In this document: one piece after another, positions 42,532 to 50,601 of the stretch
Position numbering within the stretch: position 1 is the first letter of the stretch
Layout of the letters: each line of letters begins with the position of its first letter
Assembly: GCA_015059245.1 (NCBI GenBank)
Contig: SVAU01000006.1
Location: forward strand, 1-64,000
From: Bacillota bacterium
GTDB taxonomy: Bacteria; Bacillota_I; Bacilli_A; RF39; UBA660
Direction of reading: 5' to 3'
DNA length: 64,000 nt
The notes under the pieces: model-generated
What the model saw: the letters and a program-made list of their open reading frames with translations, nothing else
Told to the model about the DNA's origin: nothing
Database searches by the model: none
Made by a program: the position numbers and the translations under genes

Positions 42532-43728
42532 TTATGCAACACATGCTTTATTGTGTACTACTATACCTTCTACTATGTAATTATGGTATCCTTCTATTGT
42601 TAGGTTATATGTGTAATAATCTTCTACTTCTGGTCTTTGTTCGATTGATACTACAGTTACATTTTCTTCGTAACCAACAATAGTGTCACCAACTTTTAGT
42701 TCTTCAACTTTTCCTATTTCAACTATTGTTTCTGCCAAATCTGGTCTTAGAGATTTCCAACCTTCTGTAGTTAATAATGGATGGTATGCTCTCATTCCTA
42801 TTTGAGTACCATTTGATAAGTTAACATATACTAAATCTGTAGACCTTTTATTAATTGTAGTACCTGCTACTTTTTGAACTATAAATTCTCCAGTATCCTC
42901 ATTTAAAGATATAACTTCTTCACCAACTTGTACATCTTCAATATTTTTGTACGTACCGTCTGCCATTAAAACTCTCATACCAGCATCGAAGCAACAACCT
43001 TCCCAAGTGTAAGTGTATCCACTTACTATAAGATCATCTTTTGTTATATCTGCCATTGGTATATCACTTAGTAATACATAGTCTCCTGAAATGCTGAAAC
43101 CATCAGTGTTATATTCACTATAAACATAATCTTCCCATGTCATACCAGCTTGGGCATTGTAATATCCTAGCGCAGTAATATAAAAGCTTATCGTCTCAGC
43201 TACACTCGGGTTAGCTGATTCTTTTGGTATTGGGTTTGCTATTAAAGAAATTGTATGGGTTGCTTCACTATCTTCTGCTGTTATAGGAGTCTTTATCATT
43301 TGGACAATTACTTGTAATTTCGTTGTTGAAGATGGTGCTAAGTCAAACTCTAAAGAACTTCCTCTCGTTGCTACTTCTTGGATTAATACTGAAAAGTATT
43401 CGCTTGTATTTGTTACTGAGGCAGTTACTCTTGCACCCAAGTCGAATTCATTGTTAGCTATCGTATATGTAAACACAATTTTTTCATTATAAGTCATATC
43501 ACTTGCTGTGAATGTTGCTGTTGTACTGTCCGCTTCTACCAATACGCTACCTTTACTTGGATTCGATATATTATATTCGCCAGTAAATGATACATCTAAG
43601 TCAGTGGAAGCTGCAAGTGAAGTACCTGATACTGTTAATGTAACTGAATTTACTACTGCATATCCTACACTTAAAAATAGAATTAAGGCGAATAATATTA
43701 ATGAATAATAACTTTTTTTACTTCTCAT
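42532..43728 (-). CDS. Exported protein with C-terminal Hint (intein-like) domain, copy A
   Basis: 398 aa. Signal/anchor helix at 9-27, a beta-rich ectodomain (about 30-190) that contains the repeat-like LTVSGTSLA and IVFTYTIANNEF, the block MTWEDYVYSEYNT (near 200), then a Hint domain of 153 residues to the end. Hint landmarks: CFDAGMRVLMADG with Cys246, RAYHPLLTTEGW, YTYNLTIEGYHNY and the closing VVHN (393). Only KACVA follows, so the residue after Asn is Lys and true splicing is unlikely; self-cleavage at Cys246 or at Asn393 could release the ectodomain. Tandem paralogue of the next gene. Confidence 0.85.
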   Translation of the reverse strand: MRSKKSYYSLILFALILFLSVGYAVVNSVTLTVSGTSLAASTDLDVSFTGEYNISNPSKGSVLVEADSTTATFTASDMTYNEKIVFTYTIANNEFDLGARVTASVTNTSEYFSVLIQEVATRGSSLEFDLAPSSTTKLQVIVQMIKTPITAEDSEATHTISLIANPIPKESANPSVAETISFYITALGYYNAQAGMTWEDYVYSEYNTDGFSISGDYVLLSDIPMADITKDDLIVSGYTYTWEGCCFDAGMRVLMADGTYKNIEDVQVGEEVISLNEDTGEFIVQKVAGTTINKRSTDLVYVNLSNGTQIGMRAYHPLLTTEGWKSLRPDLAETIVEIGKVEELKVGDTIVGYEENVTVVSIEQRPEVEDYYTYNLTIEGYHNYIVEGIVVHNKACVA

Positions 43729-43731
43729 ATA
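43634..43731 (-). repeat. 98-bp direct repeat, copy 1 (shared signal-peptide region)
   Basis: Identical over 98 bases to 44934-45031, exactly 1300 bases away. It covers the signal-peptide codons of both Hint genes; about 20 further upstream bases match with two mismatches. The next codons diverge strongly. Confidence 0.95.
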
Positions 43732-43834
43732 AAGACCTCTATTCTATAATAATTTTATCTATTTTATATATTTTAGTCAATAAAAATACAATTAATTTCT
43801 TAGTTCTATTTTTAGAGTATTTTTATTTATATTA

Positions 43835-45028
43835 CTATTTACAGCCTTTGTTGTGGGCTACAATACCTTCTACTATGTAATTATGGTATCCTTCTATATT
43901 TAGTGTATATGTGTAGTAGTTTTCTACTTCTGGTCGTTGTTCAACTGATACTACAGTTACATTTTCTTCATAACCAATAATAGTATCTCCAACTTTTAGT
44001 TCTTCTACTTCTCCTATTTCATTGATTGTTTCTGCTTGGTCTGGTCTTAGTGATTTCCATCCTTCTGTAGTTAGTAATGGGTGGTATGCTCTCATTCCTA
44101 GTCTAACTCCGTTAGATAAATGAACATATACTAAATCTGTTGAGTATTTGTTTGTTATTGTTTGAGCTACTTTTTGAATTATGAATTCACCTGTATCTTC
44201 ATTTAATGACATTACCATATCTCCAACTTCAACATCTTCAATATTCTTTTCAGTTCCATCAGCCATTAATATTTTTGAACCAGCATCGAAGCAACATCCT
44301 TCCCATTCATATTCCTTGTTTGCAATAATGTAATCACTTTTTACTACATCTCTAACTGCATAACCAAATATAATTACTCTATCTCCTGATATTGTTACTC
44401 CACTTGTATTATATTCACTATTAACAAAATCTTCCCAAGTCATTCCTAGTTCTGCTTTAAAACTACCATTTGAAAAAATAATAAATTCAATTTCTTGTGA
44501 GACACTTGGTAGAGCATCTTCTGCTTTGATTGGTGTAGAAACTAACTCTATTGAGAATGAACGTGAACTGTCTTCTGCAGTTATTGGTGTTTTTATCATT
44601 TTTATTTTAACCTTGATTTTTGTTGTTGATTGTGGGGCTATATCAAAATTTATTGTAGTACCTACATTTGATACTTCTTGTAATGTTACAGAAAAGAATT
44701 CGTTATTACCGCTTACATTAGCAGTTACTCTTGCACCTATATCTATTTCTTTATTTGCAACTTCATAGACAAAAGTTATTGTCTCGTTTAGTTCCATATT
44801 GGAAGCTGTAAATGAAGCACTAGTACTATTGGCTTCTACTATTGCAGATCCTTTTGTTGTATTAGACATACTTTTTTCACCTGTAAATACAACATTTAAA
44901 GTGCTATCTGCTGAAGTAGTTTCACCTGTTACAGTTAATGTAACTGAATTTACTACTGCATATCCTACACTTAAAAATAGAATTAAGGCGAATAATATTA
45001 ATGAATAATAACTTTTTTTACTTCTCAT
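43835..45028 (-). CDS. Exported protein with C-terminal Hint (intein-like) domain, copy B
   Basis: 397 aa, same architecture as copy A. The first 33 residues are identical; the ectodomain is only partly similar; MTWEDFVNSEYNT and the Hint domain (CFDAGSKILMADG, RAYHPLLTTEGW, YTYTLNIEGYHNY, VAHN) are close again. The protein ends five residues after... HN as KGCK, again with Lys at the position that needs Cys, Ser or Thr for splicing. AGAGGTCTATAT precedes ATG in both copies. Confidence 0.85.
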   Translation of the reverse strand: MRSKKSYYSLILFALILFLSVGYAVVNSVTLTVTGETTSADSTLNVVFTGEKSMSNTTKGSAIVEANSTSASFTASNMELNETITFVYEVANKEIDIGARVTANVSGNNEFFSVTLQEVSNVGTTINFDIAPQSTTKIKVKIKMIKTPITAEDSSRSFSIELVSTPIKAEDALPSVSQEIEFIIFSNGSFKAELGMTWEDFVNSEYNTSGVTISGDRVIIFGYAVRDVVKSDYIIANKEYEWEGCCFDAGSKILMADGTEKNIEDVEVGDMVMSLNEDTGEFIIQKVAQTITNKYSTDLVYVHLSNGVRLGMRAYHPLLTTEGWKSLRPDQAETINEIGEVEELKVGDTIIGYEENVTVVSVEQRPEVENYYTYTLNIEGYHNYIVEGIVAHNKGCK

Positions 45029-45031
45029 ATA
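44934..45031 (-). repeat. 98-bp direct repeat, copy 2
   Basis: Partner of 43634-43731; see that entry. Confidence 0.95.
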
Positions 45032-45082
45032 TAGACCTCTATTCTATAACAATTTTATATTCTTTATATGATTTAGTCAATT

Positions 45083-45112
45083 AAAAAAGAGTTGAATAAT
45101 CAACTCTATTCT
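45083..45112 (-). terminator. ABC exporter gene terminator
   Basis: AGAGTTGA and TCAACTCT arms around about seven bases, T6 tail on the minus strand. Confidence 0.85.
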
Positions 45113-47664
45113 GTACGTAGTGCTTCTACTGGATCTTTTTTAGATGCCATTTTAGAAGGTATTAAACCTGCTATAACAGTTAATAATACACTAATTATAA
45201 TAAGTACTATTGCTCCATCTACTGGTAGTACAGCTATGTTACTTATATTAACTGTACTTTTAATAATTATATTTATTGGAATATTTAATAATAGTGTTAC
45301 TACTATACCCATTATACCTGCTGTTAAACCTTCTATGAATGTTTCAGCATTGAATACTCGAGATATATCTTTTTTAGATGCACCGATAGCTCTTAAGATA
45401 CCTATTTCTTTTGTTCTTTCTAGTACTGAAATATAAGTTATGATTGCTATCATTATAGATGATACTACTAAACTTATTGCTACGAATGCTATTAGGACAC
45501 TACTAATTACATCTACGATATTAGATACTGATGACATCATTATACCTACTATATCTGTATATGTAAGTTCTTCTCCTTCTTCTAAACTAGCATTATATTC
45601 ATCTATTATTCTAGTTATCTCTTCTTTTGAATCAAAATCTTTTGGATAGATATTAATTGTATCTGGATTATCTATATCTAGAATACCTAATTTAGATAAG
45701 TTTTGTTCATATGTAGTATTATAATTCTCTGATAATGCTGCTAAGTAAGCTGCTGCTTCTTGTGGTGTCATAGTCATTAGTTTCTTTTGATCTTCTAATG
45801 GTAACTTAGTTGGATCAAAAGTATCTGTGTTGAATTCTTTACCAGTAAATACATTTATCTTTTCATTAGAAGTTTGTTCTTTTGCTATTTTGCTTTCATT
45901 AATTTTATTAATTAAATGTTCTTTTAATTCATGAGTATATCCTACTAAACCAAATGAACCTCCACCAGATACCGCTTCTTCATTAGGTTTAATGATACCT
46001 ACTATTTTAATTGTTTCTGCTTTTTCAATTACTTTTTTCATGTATTCAGTATCTTTTTCTTTATTGATCCAAATACCATTTTCTTTTTTATAGAAGTCAG
46101 TATTTAATACTAATTTAAATTCTAAGTTAAGTAGTTCTTCTGTTGTATATGATGTGTCTTCGAATTCTACTTCTTTACCACTTATCATATTTTGGAATTG
46201 TTCTTTAAGATATTTTTGATCTAAGATACCTAAACTATATAAAGTATAGTCTGATATTTGATTTTCTTCATCTATTTGGATTACTAGTTCGTTATAGTTT
46301 TCTGGCCAGTGACCATCTACTAAGTCATATTGTTGTTTTAATAAATCTTGATTACCTAATAATTCATAGAATACGTTATAGTTTGACATATATGAACTAT
46401 ATACATTTGACATACCTGATGTTCCCATACCTACTGCATCTAATACTGTAGTTGGGTTTACTCTTACTATTTCTTTTGTATCATTTTTATATAAGTTCAT
46501 TGTTATATTGTAACCATATTGAATATCAGTTACATAGTCTTTTATATTTGTTTTATCACTTTCAATGTACGATTTAAATGATTTTAAATCATTTCTTTTT
46601 ACATCTGCTGTTATTGATTTAAACATATCACCCATTACATTTATTGAATGAATTTTACCGTCAGTATATTCTTCGTGTTGTTGTTCACCAGCAAATGTAG
46701 TTAACATAGATCCCATATCTATTGATTCTTTTTGAATAGTTAATGGATATGAAGATAGTGTTTCTTCTTCTGTTCTATCTATATATTCTTGAATACCATT
46801 AGATAATGATAGTATTAATGCGATACCTATTATACCTATTGAACCTGCAAATGCTGTTAATATTGTTCTACCCTTTTTAGTCATTAAGTTATTTAAACTT
46901 AGACTGAATGCTGTTTTGAAGTTCATAGATGTTTTTTTAGATTTATTTTTTGTTACTGATGCATCTTCAAATACTTCATCGTTTCCATCGTATGGGTTTG
47001 TATCATCTACTATTTCTCCATCTAGTAGTTTTACTATTCTAGTTGAATAGTTAACAGCTAGTTCTGGATTATGAGTTACCATAATAACTAATTTATCTTT
47101 GGCTATTTCTTTTAATAAATCTAGTACTTGTAAACTTGTTTCAGAGTCTAGAGCACCAGTTGGTTCATCTGCAAGTAATATATCTGGATCATTTACTAAA
47201 GCACGAGCTATAGCAATTCTTTGCATTTGTCCACCAGACATTTGATTAGGTTTTTTATTCATTTGATTACCTAATCCAACTTTTTTTAATACATTGATTG
47301 CTCTTTTTCTTCTTTCTTCTTTACCTATACCTGATAAAGTAAGTGCTAATTCTACGTTTTGTAATGCAGTTTGATGTGGGATAAGATTATAGCTTTGGAA
47401 TACGAATCCTACTCTGTGATTACGATATGTATCCCAATCTCTATCTGTAAATTCTTTAGTAGATGTTCCGTTTATAATTAGGTCTCCACTAGTATATTGG
47501 TCTAGACCACCTATTATGTTTAACATAGTAGTTTTTCCTGAACCACTTTGACCTAATATAGATACGAATTCGTTTTGACGGAATTTAATATCTACTTTAT
47601 TTAATGCTTTTTGTTTGAAATCTGCAACTTCATATGTTTTTGTTATTTTTTTTAGTTCTAACAT
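45106..47664 (-). CDS. ABC transporter, fused ATPase and FtsX-type permease (MacB-like)
   Basis: 852 aa. The start at 47664 is preferred because AGAAAGAAG is eight bases upstream; ATG at 47670 is the alternative. Residues 1-225 form a LolD/MacB-type ATPase: ILGQSGSGKTT, MSGGQMQRIAIARAL, LLADEPTGALD, VTHNPE. Then one membrane helix near 265-285, a large extracytoplasmic domain to about 700 with GEQQHEEY and MTPQEAAAYL, and three C-terminal helices of FtsX type (VLERTKEIGILRAIGASKKD). Likely exports peptides or lipoproteins, or acts as a mechanotransmitter. Confidence 0.92.
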   Translation of the reverse strand: MLELKKITKTYEVADFKQKALNKVDIKFRQNEFVSILGQSGSGKTTMLNIIGGLDQYTSGDLIINGTSTKEFTDRDWDTYRNHRVGFVFQSYNLIPHQTALQNVELALTLSGIGKEERRKRAINVLKKVGLGNQMNKKPNQMSGGQMQRIAIARALVNDPDILLADEPTGALDSETSLQVLDLLKEIAKDKLVIMVTHNPELAVNYSTRIVKLLDGEIVDDTNPYDGNDEVFEDASVTKNKSKKTSMNFKTAFSLSLNNLMTKKGRTILTAFAGSIGIIGIALILSLSNGIQEYIDRTEEETLSSYPLTIQKESIDMGSMLTTFAGEQQHEEYTDGKIHSINVMGDMFKSITADVKRNDLKSFKSYIESDKTNIKDYVTDIQYGYNITMNLYKNDTKEIVRVNPTTVLDAVGMGTSGMSNVYSSYMSNYNVFYELLGNQDLLKQQYDLVDGHWPENYNELVIQIDEENQISDYTLYSLGILDQKYLKEQFQNMISGKEVEFEDTSYTTEELLNLEFKLVLNTDFYKKENGIWINKEKDTEYMKKVIEKAETIKIVGIIKPNEEAVSGGGSFGLVGYTHELKEHLINKINESKIAKEQTSNEKINVFTGKEFNTDTFDPTKLPLEDQKKLMTMTPQEAAAYLAALSENYNTTYEQNLSKLGILDIDNPDTINIYPKDFDSKEEITRIIDEYNASLEEGEELTYTDIVGIMMSSVSNIVDVISSVLIAFVAISLVVSSIMIAIITYISVLERTKEIGILRAIGASKKDISRVFNAETFIEGLTAGIMGIVVTLLLNIPINIIIKSTVNISNIAVLPVDGAIVLIIISVLLTVIAGLIPSKMASKKDPVEALRTE

Positions 47665-47747
47665 AGACATTCTTCTTTCTATCTTTATAACAATAATATG
47701 ATAACATATTAAATATTTGATTGTAAATGAAAGTATTATTAAAAATA

Positions 47748-47778
47748 ATAAAAGAGTTCTTTAAAATGAACTCTTTTT
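47748..47778 (-). terminator. trkH terminator
   Basis: AAAGAGTTC and GAACTCTTT arms, T-run on the minus strand, at the end of trkH. Confidence 0.85.
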
Positions 47779-49188
47779 ACGTAATGTACTTAACCATACT
47801 ATTATTGGGAATATTTCTAATCTACCAAATAACATACCTATACTTAGTACTGTTTTAGAAAAGTTAGAGAAGTTAGCAAATGATGATATGTCAAAAGCTA
47901 GACCAACGTTTCCAAATGTTGTGAATACTGCGTTTATTGTTTGATCTAGTGAGAAACCATCGAAACTAATTAAGAACATTAATAGTACTATTATTGCAAT
48001 GTACATCAATAGGAATGCTCTAGTACTTTTTATTGTTTCATCTTCTACTTTTTTACCTTCAAATGTAATTGTTCTTACACTATTAGGATGAAATGCTTTT
48101 AAGATATCTCTTTTGATTGATTTAACACATATTATTAATCTTGATATTTTAAATCCACCACATGTACTACCTGCACATGCACTTATTAACATTAAGCATA
48201 GACATAGTATTCTACAAGATGTTGGATAGATATTTATATCTCCTATGGCATATCCTGTGCTTGTCATTAATGATGATACGTGGAATGCACCTTGTCTTAT
48301 AGCTTCTCCCAAAGTATCAAACATTTGATATGTATTTGTTATTATGAATATTACTGAGAATATATATATTAATAAATATACTCTTAATTCTTCACTTTTT
48401 AATGCTGTTTTTATATCTTTTAGTAACATTAAGAAATATATATTAAAATTAACTCCAAATAGAAACATGAATATTGTTACTACCCATTGAATGAATGGTG
48501 TATATGATGCAATGCTGCTATTAAGAATTGCAAAACCACCCGTTCCTGCTGTTCCAAAAGATATTGTTAAACTTTCAAAAGGTGTTAATCCTCCAATTAA
48601 TAGTAATGAAACTTCTAATAAAGTTAAACCAATATAAATTCCATATAGAATAAATAATGTTTTTTTAATACTTGGTACCATTTTAGATACAGTTGGTCCT
48701 GGCATTTCTGCTTTTAATACGTGCATTGATTTATCGTTTTTAGATAATGGTACAATAGCCATTACAAATGCTAATACTCCCATACCACCTATAAAGTGAG
48801 TAAACGATCTCCAAAATAATAAACATTTTGATAAATGTTCTACATCATTATATATAGTTGCTCCTGTTGTAGTAAATCCTGAGACTGTTTCAAAGAAAGC
48901 ATCAAAGAATGATAGTTTATCTCCTATTATAAATGGGATACATCCTATTAAACTGATTAATATCCATGATATTGTTACTATACAAAAACCATCTTTAGCA
49001 TATAGATTTTTGTTTTTAGGTTTTAGATTATTTAATACTATTCCTAATATCATACTTATAGATGTTGGTATTAGGAATGGTGTTATTGATTCTTTGTAAT
49101 ATAATCCTACAAGGATTGGACACAATAGTAAGATAGCAAATCCTATTAGGACTTTACCGATATATTTATAAACTAACTTATTTCTCAT
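47761..49188 (-). CDS. trkH: TrkH family potassium uptake protein
   Basis: 475 aa with eight or more membrane segments. Selectivity-filter-like pore loops are present: TTTGATIYN, GTAGTGGFA, SLMTSTGYA and TFGNVGLAF, the four P-loops of the Trk/Ktr/HKT family. Forms the K+ (or Na+-coupled K+) channel subunit and works with TrkA, whose gene ends one base upstream. GGTGTAAT precedes ATG. Confidence 0.95.
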   Translation of the reverse strand: MRNKLVYKYIGKVLIGFAILLLCPILVGLYYKESITPFLIPTSISMILGIVLNNLKPKNKNLYAKDGFCIVTISWILISLIGCIPFIIGDKLSFFDAFFETVSGFTTTGATIYNDVEHLSKCLLFWRSFTHFIGGMGVLAFVMAIVPLSKNDKSMHVLKAEMPGPTVSKMVPSIKKTLFILYGIYIGLTLLEVSLLLIGGLTPFESLTISFGTAGTGGFAILNSSIASYTPFIQWVVTIFMFLFGVNFNIYFLMLLKDIKTALKSEELRVYLLIYIFSVIFIITNTYQMFDTLGEAIRQGAFHVSSLMTSTGYAIGDINIYPTSCRILCLCLMLISACAGSTCGGFKISRLIICVKSIKRDILKAFHPNSVRTITFEGKKVEDETIKSTRAFLLMYIAIIVLLMFLISFDGFSLDQTINAVFTTFGNVGLAFDISSFANFSNFSKTVLSIGMLFGRLEIFPIIVWLSTLRKKSSF

Positions 49189-49189
49189 A

Positions 49190-50542
49190 TTACACCAATA
49201 TATCGTTTAGTTCTTGTATTTTTGATTCATTATCTATTATTACTATTGTATCATTCTCTACTATTTTATCGTTACCACTTGGGAATATTATATTTTTTCC
49301 TCTAAGAATTGCTGTTATAAGAACGCCATCTTTTAATTCAATGTCTTTTATTTTACAATTTATTTTTTTAAATTTATTAGTTACTTTGAATTCTACCATT
49401 TCGAATTTATCATCATCGAATTTATAGATTGATTCGCAACTACTGTTTTCACCATATTGCATTGCTCTTACGTATTTAACTATTGTATTAGTAGCTATTT
49501 TATGTGGTGTTACTACTGTGTCTATGGCTGCTTTTTCTATTATTCCTTCTAGATTAATATGGTTTACTTTAGTTATTATTTTAGGTACTTGTTGCATTGC
49601 TGCAAACATTGAGTAAACGATATTTTCTTCATCTATGCTAGTTAGCGATACGAATGCATCACATTCGTCTATTCCTTCTTCGTATAATAGTTCTTGATTT
49701 GAAGCATCACCATTTATTACTAGGGTATTAGGAAGTAGTTTGCTTAACAAGTTAGCTCGTTCTTCATTTATTTCTATTATCTTTGTTGCCATTCCCATCT
49801 CGTCTAAATATTTTGCTAAATAAACTGCTGTTGATGAACCGCCACTTATTATTACTTTTCTAGTTTTATCGTCTAGACCAACTAGTTTTAGGAATTCTAT
49901 GATGTTTTGTGGAGTTCCTGTTATATGTAGTATATCTTTAGCTTGAAATTTAGTAGTTCCTCTTGGAATAATTATTTCATTGTCTCTTTCGATAGCACAA
50001 ACTATTATTCTACCTTTTAATTTTTTATTTAGGTTTGCAATAGTCATTCCCTCTAAGTATTTTTTTTCTTTTACTTTTACAGAAATCATTTGGATACGAC
50101 CTTTAAAGAATATAGTTGCATTTAGGGCACTTGGAATACTTAGGATTCTTGCTATGTGTTGAGCAGTTAATTTTTCTGGATTGATTGTCATTGTAAGACC
50201 TAAATCTTCTTTTAATAATTCTATTGAGTTAGCGTATTCTGGAGTACGGATGCGAGCTATAGTATGTTTTGCTCCTAGTTTTTTACCTAGTAAGCAGCAC
50301 ATAGTATTTTGTTCATCTTGTAACATTACACTTATAAGTAAGTCTGCTTGGTCTACTCCTGCTTCTTTTAATACTGAAACATCTAGACCGTTTCCATCTA
50401 TGTAGTTTAAGTCTTCGTTATTAATTATGTCTTGACTAGTTGTGAAGTCTACGTCTACTAGTGTTACAGCATGTCCTTCTTTTACTAGACTTTTAGCTAG
50501 GTATTCACCTAACTTACCTACTCCTACTATTACTATTTTCAT
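49190..50542 (-). CDS. trkA: Trk system potassium transporter regulatory subunit TrkA
   Basis: 450 aa. Two RCK repeats: NAD-binding VGVGKLGEYLAKSL at the N-terminus with VDVD and a second dinucleotide loop ISGGSSTAVYLAKYL near 232, each followed by a TrkA_C domain (about 140-220 and 365-450). Gates TrkH according to nucleotide state. It lies one base from trkH, so the pair is an operon. Confidence 0.96.
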   Translation of the reverse strand: MKIVIVGVGKLGEYLAKSLVKEGHAVTLVDVDFTTSQDIINNEDLNYIDGNGLDVSVLKEAGVDQADLLISVMLQDEQNTMCCLLGKKLGAKHTIARIRTPEYANSIELLKEDLGLTMTINPEKLTAQHIARILSIPSALNATIFFKGRIQMISVKVKEKKYLEGMTIANLNKKLKGRIIVCAIERDNEIIIPRGTTKFQAKDILHITGTPQNIIEFLKLVGLDDKTRKVIISGGSSTAVYLAKYLDEMGMATKIIEINEERANLLSKLLPNTLVINGDASNQELLYEEGIDECDAFVSLTSIDEENIVYSMFAAMQQVPKIITKVNHINLEGIIEKAAIDTVVTPHKIATNTIVKYVRAMQYGENSSCESIYKFDDDKFEMVEFKVTNKFKKINCKIKDIELKDGVLITAILRGKNIIFPSGNDKIVENDTIVIIDNESKIQELNDILV

Positions 50543-50557
50543 ATTATCACCATACTT

Positions 50558-50566
50558 ATTATATCA
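50558..50566 (-). promoter_or_regulatory. Extended -10 promoter of trkA-trkH
   Basis: TGATATAAT on the minus strand, right after the T-run of the terminator at 50565-50601. Confidence 0.6.
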
Positions 50567-50601
50567 AAAAAAGTAAATAATTGTTGGTTATTCACTTTTT
50601 T
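50565..50601 (-). terminator. Terminator of the 741-aa protein gene
   Basis: AAAGTGAATAA and TTATTTACTTT arms (one wobble) with T7 tail on the minus strand. Confidence 0.8.

Noticed and set aside
42532..45028. Hint genes as true self-splicing inteins inside a host protein
   Set aside because: There is no downstream extein and the residue after the terminal Asn is Lys, so normal splicing cannot be completed.
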